NCBI GenBank assembly: GCA_050251735.1
Contig: JBFWMF010000007.1
Coordinates: 79,273 to 143,272, forward strand
Direction of reading: 5' to 3'
Source of the DNA: Desulfitobacterium sp050251735
GTDB taxonomy: Bacteria > Bacillota > Desulfitobacteriia > Desulfitobacteriales > Desulfitobacteriaceae
Length of the DNA: 64,000 nt
The stretch's first letter is position 1, and every line of letters begins with the position of its first letter. The notes beneath the pieces are model-generated. The model was not told the DNA's origin, did no database searches, and saw only the letters and a program-made list of their open reading frames with translations. Position numbers and translations under genes: made by a program. Positions 32,324 through 42,281 of the stretch are shown here, piece after piece.

Positions 32324-34384
32324 CTACCGCAGATGCTGATTGAGCAGAGGATAGAGTCCCTCGGCGGTTTCTTCATCCACCCAGCCCATGGCCCAAGGAC
32401 CGACACCGGCTAGGCCAAATTCGTTGATTACCCCCAGCTTGGCATTCCAACTGGTGTAATCATCGAAAAATACTGTATGCTCAACACCCTTATCGTCCGT
32501 GTACTTAAAGGTTGGGGTACCGACAGGGTCATTACCAGGGTACTTAGAGTAAGTGATTTCGGCACCATAAGTTTGAGCAATCTCCATGGCCTTGGAATAG
32601 CCAAAGGCAGTGGAATTATAAGTGGGATTGCCGCTGGCATCCTTGCCGGTGACCACCCAATCCCGTCCGTAGTAGGGGAGTCCCATCATGACCTTGCTCA
32701 TATCCACCCCTTGATCCTTTACATAGGTAAGAACCTGTTTGATCCAAGGATAAGGAGCGATTGGCCCCGGAGCGGAGGTCCGGTAGTGGTGGTCATAGGT
32801 CATAACATGCATATAATCCACTACATGCGAGAGTGCTTCATAATCAAAGGCATCTAGCCAGTACTGACTGGAGGACATCCGAGGCATCACAGTCATGACC
32901 ACAATCTTATTCATGGGCTTTAACTTGGCGTAAAGAGATTCCATAAAGGCAGTCAAATCATTTCTCACCCCATCATTAGGGTCCTTAGCATCACCATAAT
33001 CCAAAGGGGTCTCAAAATCGATGACCACCCCATCAGAACGGGTGTCTACAATCAACTTCACAATCTCGCTGATCATTTTTTCTTGAGCAGCAGGGCTTTT
33101 CAGCAGAGTGTTGATGGAAGCGCCATTGCCATTGATCAGAGGCAGAACCTTCATGCCTAGGCCGTGAGCCATATTGGAGAGCTGAAGATAATTACTAGAG
33201 CCCTCCTCCCAAACCAGCTTCAGGGTCCCATCCGCACCGATGGAGGAGCGCCAGTTGGGGGAGACATAGTCCACATAATCCGTAGCTCGATTGGGGATCA
33301 TGGCGAGTTGATTGAGATAGGTTTCGTATTTGGCATAACCATCCCAGTATTGCAGGGAAATCTTTGGATGCAAATTGCCCGTGCGAATCATGCTCTCCAT
33401 ACCGTAGCTAATCACTCCCCAGCCACCCAGCAGCGTAAAGTGTGCACCTTGCTCCCGACGTGCACCCAGATAATCCATGCTCGCTTCCTTAAGATCCTTT
33501 TGCGGGACCAAAACAATCGGGTTATTGTTCTTAGCGGCTAAGGCAGCTCCGGCCAAGGCATCTGGAAATTTTGTGCCCGTGGCGACATAAATTGCTTCAT
33601 TATTAAAGCTTAAGTCATTGAGGATTTCCAGATTGGTTCCATAGCGATCGGTTCCGGCTAAACGATCCACACTGAAGCTTAATTCTTCTAACTGAGTCTT
33701 TACCTCAGGGAGAATAACCCCCTCGCCACCAATCAGGGTCACTTCTTTGACTCCCAAGCTTTGTAGGGTTTCCAACGTAACCTCAGGGACCTTTTTCTTC
33801 TCCGTCAAAAGCAGAGGAATTCCTTGAGCAGCAGCATAAGAGGAAATGCTCAAAGCATCGGGGAAATCCGTGCCCAAAGCCAAGAAGGCCTTTTCGGTCT
33901 GAGGTACAGCAACCTTAGCGATCTCACTGGCCGTAATATAGCGGTCCGTTCCCTCGAGACGTTCCACGGTCAATCCTTCACTGATCAAAGTATTTTCCAC
34001 TGCTTCTGAGACAGCCCCCCGACTGCCTAAGATGTAAACTGTCGAGGCCTCCAGTCGCTTAATTTCCTCTAACACTCCAGCAGTTAGCTGCTTAGTTTCT
34101 GTTAATAGCAAGGGAGCATTCACACTCGTGGTCAGCACCACCCCGGCTAAAGCATCGGGAAAGTCATCTCCGCGAGCCAGCACCACGGACTCAGCGTAAT
34201 CCCATCCCCCTTGGGAGACTTGGATCGCCGTATCGTAGCGAGAAGTTCCCGCTAAGCGCAAAGGTTGAGTTATGGAAGTTTCGGCCTGAACAGCTTGAGG
34301 CGCCAAAGGCATTATGCCTGAGTTTGTGAATAAAAGAGTGAAGGCTGTCAAAGTCACGACGGCAATTTTTATAGTTTTCTTCAT
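32324..34384 (-). CDS. CWB2 cell-wall protein with GH18 hydrolase domain
   Basis: 686 residues, secreted (MKKTIKIAVV start, signal to about residue 30). Three CWB2 modules occupy about 35-330 (LRLAGTSRYDTAIQVSQGGW, VERLEGTDRYITASEIA, VDRLAGTDRYGTNL). A GH18 (beta/alpha)8 domain covers about 345-686, with the catalytic DGVVIDFE ending in E458 and DYMHVMTYDHH and GLPYYGRDW motifs as in spore-type YaaH/SleL enzymes. ATG 34384 is chosen (AAGGAG 6 bp before) over one 24 bp upstream. It probably cleaves peptidoglycan or chitin-like glycan at the wall. Confidence 0.92.
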   Translation of the reverse strand: MKKTIKIAVVTLTAFTLLFTNSGIMPLAPQAVQAETSITQPLRLAGTSRYDTAIQVSQGGWDYAESVVLARGDDFPDALAGVVLTTSVNAPLLLTETKQLTAGVLEEIKRLEASTVYILGSRGAVSEAVENTLISEGLTVERLEGTDRYITASEIAKVAVPQTEKAFLALGTDFPDALSISSYAAAQGIPLLLTEKKKVPEVTLETLQSLGVKEVTLIGGEGVILPEVKTQLEELSFSVDRLAGTDRYGTNLEILNDLSFNNEAIYVATGTKFPDALAGAALAAKNNNPIVLVPQKDLKEASMDYLGARREQGAHFTLLGGWGVISYGMESMIRTGNLHPKISLQYWDGYAKYETYLNQLAMIPNRATDYVDYVSPNWRSSIGADGTLKLVWEEGSSNYLQLSNMAHGLGMKVLPLINGNGASINTLLKSPAAQEKMISEIVKLIVDTRSDGVVIDFETPLDYGDAKDPNDGVRNDLTAFMESLYAKLKPMNKIVVMTVMPRMSSSQYWLDAFDYEALSHVVDYMHVMTYDHHYRTSAPGPIAPYPWIKQVLTYVKDQGVDMSKVMMGLPYYGRDWVVTGKDASGNPTYNSTAFGYSKAMEIAQTYGAEITYSKYPGNDPVGTPTFKYTDDKGVEHTVFFDDYTSWNAKLGVINEFGLAGVGPWAMGWVDEETAEGLYPLLNQHLR

Positions 34385-34828
34385 TTTTCTCTCCTTTTTG
34401 TTATTCATCCATACAAGTGGCTAATAGGGCGACCGACACTTAGGCCGTCTCTACATACGTACATAACTAGGAACACAACTAAGCACATAATATAAGAAGT
34501 GTTCTTGGTTTTAGACTAAAACTGTCCGTTAAATCTGACACGGTTCTCTGTTGTCTCTGCGAATACTTCGCTAAAAAGCAAAGAAACCCTTTACAAAATA
34601 AATGAGAATAGCAAGAGTTAATAAATTTTTAACATATTAAGAGGAAGAAAAGCAGATCCTTGTCAGTCTATTAATAAGTAAGGACTGTTAGTCTTCAGCA
34701 ACCGCAAAGGGGACGAACTGACCATCGCTTGCCTAGCAAATGGTCGAGATTCCCAAAAGGATTCAGTTATATCCCGTCGAAACATGCAAAGTACCAAAAG
34801 TACCTATAACGATCAAGGAGGGTTTTCC
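34385..34828. other. Divergent region between GH18 and amidase genes
   Basis: About 440 bp without a gene, between two divergent CWB2 hydrolase genes. A stem GACCAT / ATGGTC (34720-34725 / 34740-34745) with an inner TTGC/GCAA helix lies in the amidase leader, and AAGGAGG (34815-34821) precedes the amidase GTG. The leader looks structured but fits no riboswitch I recognise. No convincing sigma-A promoter was found for either gene. Confidence 0.45.
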
Positions 34829-36460
34829 GTGTGGCTACCACCAAAAAAATGGAGCGCTCTCCTCGCCGCTTCCTTTAGTCTTTGGCTATTAGGTCAAGCA
34901 CCGGTTGCAGCAGCTCCTCTGACAGCAGATGTAGATCGCCTCTACGGAGCAACGCGCATTGAGACAGCTTTAAAGATTTCCCAGGCAGGCTGGGGCGAAG
35001 CTCAGACCGTTCTCCTAGCCCGCGGAGATGCCTTCCCGGACTCCTTAGTCTCCGTCCCTCTTTCCAAGCGCTATGATGCCCCCATTCTTCTGACCGGTTC
35101 TAAGGGCTTGGACCATGAAGTGCTAGAGGAAATCCAACGGCTCAAGGCCCAGCATGTGATCCTACTGGGAGGAGCCGGTGTCATGGGGACACCCATCAGC
35201 AAGGCTCTGGAAACTGCCGGACTCACTTGGGAACGCATTGGCGGAGCGGATCGCTATGAGACGGCCGCCCTAGTGGCTGAGCATTTAGGGGGCAATGGCC
35301 AAGTGGTCCTCACCAGTGGCGAGAATTTCCCCGATGCCCTAGCCATCGGACCCTATGCCGGTATCACCGAGACCCCCATCTTGCTCACGAAAGCTCAAGA
35401 ACTTCCCGCTGTCACCCGGCATAAGCTGGAAGCGTTGGGCGCATACCAACTCAATGAAGAGGCAGAAGCCGTGACCCGGACCATCGTGGTCGGAGGAGAG
35501 GGAGTCATTGCCCCCATTACCTTAGAAGGATTAACCGGAATGACGCGGCTAAGCGGCCAAGACCGCTATGAGACCGCTGCTCAAGCCTTTTGGTTCACCC
35601 AAGAGGAGTTCGGGACGGACCCGGCTGAAGCTCCCGAGGGACAACGGGCTTTCCTAGTCACCGGGGAGAATTTCCCGGATGCCTTAGTCACCGGCGCCTT
35701 AGCCGTCAAACAGAATGCCTACCTTTTTATGTCCAGTCATGCCGGACTACCGGCCATCACCTATTCCGCCATGGGCAATGCCACTGTGAATCGGCTCTTG
35801 GTCACCATGGTTGGAGGGGAAGTCATACTCTCCGACCGAGTCAGAGGCATCGTCGCCGGCACTATCCAACCGCCTTATCTCCTAGCCGGTCTCACCATAG
35901 TCGTGGACCCTGGCCATGGGGGTAAAGATGTAGGAGCGGTAGGGGCTAGTGGCTCTTATGAGAAGAACTCGACCCTGCCTGTGGGGTTAAATTTAACGAA
36001 TTTACTCCGCCAAGCGGGAGCGAAAGTTGTGATGACCCGTACCGGGGATACCCCGCCCTCCGGCACAAGTTATGTAGAATTAATAGATTTACAAACTCGG
36101 GTGAAAATAGCGAATCAGATTCAGGCTGATGTTTACGTCTCTATACACAACGATGCTTTTTCCAATCCAGAGGCAGGGGGAGTGACAACGTATATTTCTG
36201 CGGCTAATCCCAGAGTAGAAGAGGGAAGAAAACTGGCTACTGCAATTCAGCAAGAAGTGATCAAGCAAGTGGAGCTCCAGGACCGCAAAGTCAAAACGGC
36301 TAACTTTTACGTAATTAAAAATACCACGATGCCGTCTATTCTTGTGGAACTGGGCTTTATTTCAAATCCTCAGGAAGAAAAATTGATCATTAGTCCAGAA
36401 TTTCAACAAAAAGCAGCTCTAGGGATCTACCGAGGCATTCTAATTTACCGGGGTTATTAA
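34829..36460 (+). CDS. CWB2 cell-wall protein with N-acetylmuramoyl-L-alanine amidase domain
   Basis: 543 residues. The GTG at 34829 (AAGGAGG 7 bp before) starts a proper signal peptide (WLPPKKWSALLAAS..APVAAA); an upstream in-frame ATG would not. Three CWB2 modules fill about 33-345. The C-terminal Amidase_3 domain (about 350-543) has all zinc ligands: H363 (VDPGHGGKD), the Glu in SYEKNST, H440 (SIHNDAF) and catalytic E507 (VELGF). This is the standard LytC-type surface amidase of CWB2 organisms, cutting the stem peptide from muramic acid. Confidence 0.94.
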   Translation: MWLPPKKWSALLAASFSLWLLGQAPVAAAPLTADVDRLYGATRIETALKISQAGWGEAQTVLLARGDAFPDSLVSVPLSKRYDAPILLTGSKGLDHEVLEEIQRLKAQHVILLGGAGVMGTPISKALETAGLTWERIGGADRYETAALVAEHLGGNGQVVLTSGENFPDALAIGPYAGITETPILLTKAQELPAVTRHKLEALGAYQLNEEAEAVTRTIVVGGEGVIAPITLEGLTGMTRLSGQDRYETAAQAFWFTQEEFGTDPAEAPEGQRAFLVTGENFPDALVTGALAVKQNAYLFMSSHAGLPAITYSAMGNATVNRLLVTMVGGEVILSDRVRGIVAGTIQPPYLLAGLTIVVDPGHGGKDVGAVGASGSYEKNSTLPVGLNLTNLLRQAGAKVVMTRTGDTPPSGTSYVELIDLQTRVKIANQIQADVYVSIHNDAFSNPEAGGVTTYISAANPRVEEGRKLATAIQQEVIKQVELQDRKVKTANFYVIKNTTMPSILVELGFISNPQEEKLIISPEFQQKAALGIYRGILIYRGY

Positions 36461-36951
36461 CAAAACCCAACATTTTTGGACAAAAGCATGGTAATTAAGA
36501 AAAAGTTAATAAAAAAATTTACAAAAGGTCTAGAAAAAACCTTGATTATTAGGTAAACTAATCTATGCAACTCGTAGGATGTAAATCTCCCAATTTTTTC
36601 TTGTGAAAATTTCTGAGAGATTGCAGGAATATTGTTTTCCGCATCGAATAGTTATACGAGTGTAGAACCTGTATAGGGTTTCTTCATTAACTTTGTCTAA
36701 AGGGTAAGCCACCCGAGAGGCGTAAGCCTCCTAGGGGGGACGCCCCCGTTAAGGGGTGGGATGCCTTTAGATATTGCGCAATGTCTAAAGATTTGCGGCT
36801 TATATTAAGGGGGTGAGTGACGACCACTGATCATCGCAGGTGAGAGGTACGGTAAATAGGTTGCTTTCTTAATTAAGAAACACACATATGTGGCCGTGAC
36901 TTCGGAAGACACAAAAACGTTACCACGTAAATGAGAGGAGAAATTCACTAC
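36461..36951 (+). promoter_or_regulatory. Long structured leader of the S-layer-like gene
   Basis: 490 bp without a gene. A possible promoter TTGATT (36542-36547), 16 bp, TATGCA lies near the start. Downstream, outer pair CCACCC / GGGTGG (36709-36714 / 36754-36759) encloses two hairpins, GAGGC-GTAA-GCCTC (36717-36730, GNRA loop) and a GGGGG..CCCCC stem (36734-36747): a three-way junction. Then come CTTTAG..CTAAAG (36765-36790) around ATTGCGCAAT, TTTCTTAATTAAGAAA, CACATATGTG and a CTTCGGAAG loop. Long stable leaders are known for S-layer mRNAs; a riboswitch role cannot be claimed. Confidence 0.6.
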
Positions 36952-39900
36952 ATGAAAAAGACAAAAAAGGCTTTAGCCTCCTTAGCTATCGCCGGTATGG
37001 TACTGTCAATGGCTCCAGCAAGCGTCTTCGCAGCTACTACGACTGAACGCTTAGCAGGTGCTGACAGATACGAAACCTCGATCGCAATCGCAGAAAAAGC
37101 ATATGCTTCTGCGGACACCGCTGTTGTCGCAGCCGGTAACCCAGCTAACCTCGTTGATGCTCTTGCTGCAGCTCCCCTAGCTGCTCAAGAAGATGCTCCT
37201 ATTTATCTGACTGACAAAGCAGACATGAACAATAAGGTTGTTGATTCCCTCAAAGACCTTGGCGTGAAAGATGTTATCGTTGTCGGTGCTGCTGCTAGCA
37301 AAGCTGTAGTTGACGAGCTAAAAGCTGCTGGCTTCAATGTTGAAGCTGTTCAAGGCGCTAACCGTGTCGAAACTGCTGCCAAAATCAACGCAAAATTAAC
37401 TGCTCCTGCAGGAAACATTGTTGTTGGTTATAACGGCCTTGCTGATGCTATGTCAGTAGCTTCTTACGCTGCTGCTAACAACTATGCTATCGTTGTTGCT
37501 AACGCTGATGGTTCCGTGCCTGCTGGTACTGAAGCCGATTACATCATCGGTGGACCTACACTCGTTAAGAACATCGCTGGTGCTGAGCGTCTCTACGGTG
37601 CTGATCGTTACGCAACTAACGCTGCAGTAATCAAAGCTCTTGATTTCGAATTCGGCAAAGTCTATGTTGGTAATGGAGCTACTTTAGCAGATGCTCTCGT
37701 AGGATCTGTTCTTGCTGCTCAAACCAAATCCCCAATCATCTTAACTGACGGAAAAACCGTTAAAGCTAATGTTGCTGCTGACCTAGCTGATGACAGCGTT
37801 ATCGTTGCTCTTGGTGGCGTAGCTGTTGTTAGCAATGCAGCTCTTGATGCTGTTAAGGCTACTACTCCTACTGGTGAGTTCAAAGTTGAAAGCGTAACTG
37901 CAGTTGCAGCTAATGCTTTTAAGGTTAAGTTTAGTAAGGCAGCTGCTGATACTGCGAAGGTTACCTTTGAAGTGAAACAAGCTACTTCCCCTGTAACCGT
38001 ATCGGCTACTTGGAATGAAGCTAAAACAGAAGCTACTTTAACTAAATCTTCCAACTTTGTAACAGGAACCTATACTGTTGCTGTAAAAAATGACGCAACT
38101 AGCTTAGGAACCAGTGAAGTTAAAGTTACAGAACAAAAAGTTGCTAAGATCGAAATTACCTCTACCAAATTGGGCGTTGTCAACACCTCAAGCGCTGGTA
38201 TCACAACTCAAACTGGTTATGCAACCTACAAAATCGTTGACCAGTATGGCATTGACATTACCAATGCTGCTTTGGCGAACAATGTTCAATTCCAATCTGG
38301 AGTAGGCAATGTAGACGCTAGAAAAGGATTACTAACAGTAACTCCTGCAACAGGTCTTAATCTCCTGACCTTTACTGGCGGAATTGTAATTACCGCTAAT
38401 GACATGTCTTCTGGAGTTTCCACAAGCGCTACTTTGGCAGCTACCTCACAAATCGGAACCCTGAGTGATATTCAGCTGACAAAGATAACTAACGCTGATG
38501 GAAAAGAGTTAATTGCCGGAAGCACTACTGATGTATTCTATGTAGCATACACTGCAACAGATATCAGTGGAAATCCTACAAATAACTATACCCTCATCAA
38601 ACAAGGCTTGATTCTCCAAACTGGGGATACACTGACAACCTCTAGCCCTTATGTTAAGGCTGAGCTTGTTCAAGATCCTAAAGATTCCTCCAAAGCTTTA
38701 ATCAAAGTGACAACAACTTCCGACACCATCACCCTTGATATGCCGGTTGTAATCACAGCGATGACTTGGACTGGAAAAACTTCTCAACTGAGTACCACTC
38801 TGAAGAAACAAGCTGAAGTTGACAAAATTACCTTGTTTGCACCTTCTGATGCAATTGCTTCTACTGAAGAAAAAGTGATTCCGTTTGCTGCTTATGATCA
38901 AAACGGAACTCAACTTACCAAGTGGAGTGATTTGGTAGGAAGTGAAACTGACAATATCATAAAACTCACTGGCGCATATTGGGTTAAAAACCTCGATGGA
39001 ACTGCTTCGATTAAGAATTTCGGAGTAACAAACAACAGCACAAGCACAGTACCTACAGTAATCTCTGCTGTTACCAAAACTGGTAGCTTTAGCAGCATCA
39101 CCATTAACATTCAGAAACCTGTTAAGGCAGACTCTTTGAGTCTTGATTCCACAGTTTTGAAGAGCTTAATGCAAGAATCTTCCATGACAACTGCAGGCGC
39201 AATAATCGTTGCTGGAGCAACTCAAGATGTTGACTTTGGTCATGATGATGGTGGTTTAGAAGCCAAAGACCAATATGGTCGAGTCATTGATATGACTACA
39301 GCTGATAAAGCACAACCTTACAAAGTCGTAGCTACCTCTGACAACACAAGTGTCATCAATGTTAGTGGCGAAGCAACATCTGGTGAAACCCAGATCACTG
39401 TAAGCGCACTTGCTGCTGGAACAGCAACAGTACGTTTTGATTTGATTGACACAGCTGGCACAGTTGCTACTACTGATGATGTAGTGGTTGATTCTAAGGC
39501 TCAAACCCTCACTGTTCTACAAGATAAAGACATTAAAGGTTACACAATCGATGCTGTAAGTAGTGCTCTCTATGCAGTAAATGATGATGCTACGCTTACA
39601 GATAAAGAAAAAGCATATACTGCTAATCCTAAAGTCTATGGTACCACTACCTCTGGTGCAAAAGTTGTCTTAAGAGGTACTCCGGTACTTGGTGCTACTG
39701 TTGATTCCGGTCGCTTCGTAGTATCTAGCGGTGCAGCTGGTGGCAATTATAAGAGCGTCAAAGTTCTTGCCAACAAATTGCCAGATACTATGACTGAGGC
39801 TTCTGCAAACCTTAATGTAACCATTCTTGGTGCAGATAATGCAGTCCACGCTCTTACCGCAGCAATCAAGTCTACAAAAGCGAGCCCTGTAGCTAAGTCC

Positions 39901-40245
39901 GTTGAAGTTGAATTCAACACTGCTCTCGCAGGTGTTTCTCATTCTAATGGCACCATCACTGTCAAGGCTACATCTCTTGTAGCTGCTGGCTTAACTCCTG
40001 GCGCCTACCTGACAAAATTTGATGCTGCAGGTGCTAATACCACTTCTACCATTTACTTCTACGCTGTAGATCAATATGGCAAGAAGGGTATGGCATTTGA
40101 CCGAATCGTATTAGTTGATGCTGGTACAACTGGAATGACAGTTGAAGCCGATGGCAAAATCGGTGGTACTTTGACTGCTGGAACAGCTAAGATCAGTGCT
40201 GTTGTTGGCGGATTCGTTAAGACCATCCAAATTACGATTGAATAA
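36952..40245 (+). CDS. S-layer-like protein with three CWB2 modules
   Basis: 1097 residues, secreted (MKKTKKALASLAIAGMV, cleavage likely near VFA-A). ATG 36952 has GAGAGGAG 11 bp before and replaces a start 21 bp upstream. CWB2 modules at about 25-310 (LAGADRYETSIAIAEKAYAS, QGANRVETAAKI, YGADRYATNAAVIK) anchor it; about 320-1097 are Thr/Val/Ser-rich beta domains of Ig/Big type. Ala, Lys, Val and Thr are high, Cys absent. Codons are strongly biased (GCT, GTT, AAA), unlike neighbours, indicating very high expression. It is the best candidate for the main S-layer protein. Confidence 0.9.
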   Translation: MKKTKKALASLAIAGMVLSMAPASVFAATTTERLAGADRYETSIAIAEKAYASADTAVVAAGNPANLVDALAAAPLAAQEDAPIYLTDKADMNNKVVDSLKDLGVKDVIVVGAAASKAVVDELKAAGFNVEAVQGANRVETAAKINAKLTAPAGNIVVGYNGLADAMSVASYAAANNYAIVVANADGSVPAGTEADYIIGGPTLVKNIAGAERLYGADRYATNAAVIKALDFEFGKVYVGNGATLADALVGSVLAAQTKSPIILTDGKTVKANVAADLADDSVIVALGGVAVVSNAALDAVKATTPTGEFKVESVTAVAANAFKVKFSKAAADTAKVTFEVKQATSPVTVSATWNEAKTEATLTKSSNFVTGTYTVAVKNDATSLGTSEVKVTEQKVAKIEITSTKLGVVNTSSAGITTQTGYATYKIVDQYGIDITNAALANNVQFQSGVGNVDARKGLLTVTPATGLNLLTFTGGIVITANDMSSGVSTSATLAATSQIGTLSDIQLTKITNADGKELIAGSTTDVFYVAYTATDISGNPTNNYTLIKQGLILQTGDTLTTSSPYVKAELVQDPKDSSKALIKVTTTSDTITLDMPVVITAMTWTGKTSQLSTTLKKQAEVDKITLFAPSDAIASTEEKVIPFAAYDQNGTQLTKWSDLVGSETDNIIKLTGAYWVKNLDGTASIKNFGVTNNSTSTVPTVISAVTKTGSFSSITINIQKPVKADSLSLDSTVLKSLMQESSMTTAGAIIVAGATQDVDFGHDDGGLEAKDQYGRVIDMTTADKAQPYKVVATSDNTSVINVSGEATSGETQITVSALAAGTATVRFDLIDTAGTVATTDDVVVDSKAQTLTVLQDKDIKGYTIDAVSSALYAVNDDATLTDKEKAYTANPKVYGTTTSGAKVVLRGTPVLGATVDSGRFVVSSGAAGGNYKSVKVLANKLPDTMTEASANLNVTILGADNAVHALTAAIKSTKASPVAKSVEVEFNTALAGVSHSNGTITVKATSLVAAGLTPGAYLTKFDAAGANTTSTIYFYAVDQYGKKGMAFDRIVLVDAGTTGMTVEADGKIGGTLTAGTAKISAVVGGFVKTIQITIE

Positions 40246-40287
40246 TAGGGCATTGAATTCCAACTGAAACATGGTGCTCGACTAGGG

Positions 40288-40325
40288 AAAGGGCCTTCGG
40301 AGAATTATCTCCGGGGGCCTTTTTA
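40288..40325 (+). terminator. Terminator after the S-layer-like gene
   Basis: AAAGGGCCTTCGGAGA / TCTCCGGGGGCCTTTTT stem with an ATTA loop and a clear T-run. Confidence 0.9.
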
Positions 40326-40435
40326 TCTCTAGTACGCGATCCCAATCCCTAAAGTTTAAAGTATATTTAGCTTGCCTTCTCTGATATAATAAAACAGACA
40401 GAAAGGATACAGTTGCAGATTTAAGGAGGAAAAGC

Positions 40436-42268
40436 GTGAAAGCAAGGGAACGTGAAAGTTATGCAGAATGGTACAATCTTATACCGCTTATATTTGTCGT
40501 TACTATCCTTCCATTAATCGTATACCTTAAGGTAGCACCTCTAACTGGAGCAAGTTACAATTATTGGACAGGAACAACAGACAATTATGATTTCTTCTCC
40601 TATTACAAAGGAATAGTTTTAATTATGGCCTCATTAACGGCCCTATTTTTGGTCGTAGCACGATTCTTCCAAGAAGACGGCAACCTCATTAAGAGAGACC
40701 TAAAACCTATATACATAGCAACTGGGGTATATATGCTGAGTATCATTGGCTCAACGTTTTTGTCCGACTATAGAAGTGTCGCATTAACCGGCTTTCCTGA
40801 TCGTTACGAGGGCTTATATGTTTTAGTTGCCTACTTAGTGCTCTTTCTTACAACCACTACACTTGTTTCTAATGAGAAGCATGTCAAGATTATTCTTGGC
40901 TCACTATTGGTTGGTGCCTTAGCCATTGGACTAATTGGATTCTTCCAATATATTGGCTATGACCTTCTAAAGACCGATTTTGCTCAAGGCTTATTTCTAC
41001 CTGAACAATATATGAATATTGCCAATGCGTTAGCATTTCAGTTTGACAAATATACTGTTTATGCGACACTTTATCATTACAACTATGTGGGAAGCTATAC
41101 GGCGATGCTCTTTCCACTCTGCTTCGCATTGTCCGTGCTAATGAAGGACAAACGATTTAAAGCAGTTATGATTTTTATGACAATTCTAATAGGGGTTATT
41201 TGGCTTGGGAGTAATGCCCGCTCAGGTCTCGTCGGTGGTGGATTGGCACTGCTCATCTTCCTAATTGCCATCAATAGACTCATTCGAAAATACTGGAAAT
41301 ACTTTACCGCAAGCTTCCTGGTGATTATCGCTATCTTTATTGGTCTTAATCAAGTATCGGGCGGATTTGTAAGCGCACGGGTCGGTAGTTTATTCACAGA
41401 TGTGAAAGTTTTAGTGGGCTTATCTGAAAATGTAGATCCAGCAAGCGAAAGCATCCCCTTGAAGGATATCATCATAGATGGTACCCAAGGCACAGTAGTT
41501 ACTGCCACGGAAACATTGAGTTTTACTTTTAAGAATGATGCGCTCACCTTTACAGATAGCGACAATAAAACTATAGAATCAAGCTATGACATAAATACCG
41601 GTAAGCTCACCTTGAAAAACCAAGTATATCGAGATTATAGCTTGATTTACGGAGATACGGGTGAGAACCTTATCTTAAAAATTGTTAAAGGACCAATAAG
41701 TCTTATTTTCGACCTAAATCCCGAGCGCATAGCCTTGATTGATAACAAGGGTAATGAGATCAGCTTAGGACCTGTGGAAGCTTGGGGCTTTGAGGGAAAT
41801 GAACGTCTCGGGTCCTCACGGGGATACATCTGGTCCAGAACTCTGCCCCTTCTAAAAAACACTATACTCTTCGGCTATGGACCTGACACCTTTGCAATAG
41901 CCTTCCCGCAACATGACATATTTGGCAAGATGTATGCTTATCATGGAGATATGTGGCAACTGGTAGATAAGCCTCATAATCTTTACTTGCAAATTGCTAT
42001 CAATACTGGAGTTGTTTCCCTACTTGCATTTCTTTTTCTCGTTGGTTTCTACATCGTGAAGAGTTTCAGACTCTACGTGTCCAACCCCTTTGAGGATTTT
42101 CTATCCCAGGCAGGAGTAGGGGTCTTTGTGGCCATTATAGGCTATCTGGGAGCAGCCGTATTTAACGACAGTGTCGTTTCCGTGGCCCCAGTCTTTTGGT
42201 GCTTACTAGGGCTAGGAGTAAGCATTAATCATATGCTTAATAAAAGAACTGCTAAACTGAAAAGTTAG
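40436..42268 (+). CDS. O-antigen polymerase/ligase-like membrane protein
   Basis: 610 residues, about 12 membrane helices, starting from GTG with AAGGAGG upstream and a TATAAT at 40385-40390. A large external segment (about residues 305-470) contains a duplicated beta-rich part and ends with RLGSSRGYIWSRTLP and FGYGPDTF, comparable to the ligase/polymerase loop of Wzy_C proteins. It is much longer than the 443-residue relative at 29043, because of the beta-rich insertion. It is followed 13 bp later by a CWB2 gene, possibly co-transcribed. The role could be transfer of glycan onto a wall or S-layer acceptor. Confidence 0.82.
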   Translation: MKARERESYAEWYNLIPLIFVVTILPLIVYLKVAPLTGASYNYWTGTTDNYDFFSYYKGIVLIMASLTALFLVVARFFQEDGNLIKRDLKPIYIATGVYMLSIIGSTFLSDYRSVALTGFPDRYEGLYVLVAYLVLFLTTTTLVSNEKHVKIILGSLLVGALAIGLIGFFQYIGYDLLKTDFAQGLFLPEQYMNIANALAFQFDKYTVYATLYHYNYVGSYTAMLFPLCFALSVLMKDKRFKAVMIFMTILIGVIWLGSNARSGLVGGGLALLIFLIAINRLIRKYWKYFTASFLVIIAIFIGLNQVSGGFVSARVGSLFTDVKVLVGLSENVDPASESIPLKDIIIDGTQGTVVTATETLSFTFKNDALTFTDSDNKTIESSYDINTGKLTLKNQVYRDYSLIYGDTGENLILKIVKGPISLIFDLNPERIALIDNKGNEISLGPVEAWGFEGNERLGSSRGYIWSRTLPLLKNTILFGYGPDTFAIAFPQHDIFGKMYAYHGDMWQLVDKPHNLYLQIAINTGVVSLLAFLFLVGFYIVKSFRLYVSNPFEDFLSQAGVGVFVAIIGYLGAAVFNDSVVSVAPVFWCLLGLGVSINHMLNKRTAKLKS

Positions 42269-42281
42269 GAGGATAGTTAAA

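Noticed and set aside
34385..34828. c-di-GMP or cobalamin riboswitch in the amidase leader
   Set aside because: A GCAAAGGGG stretch near 34703 looked promising, but the required helices and the tetraloop receptor were not present.
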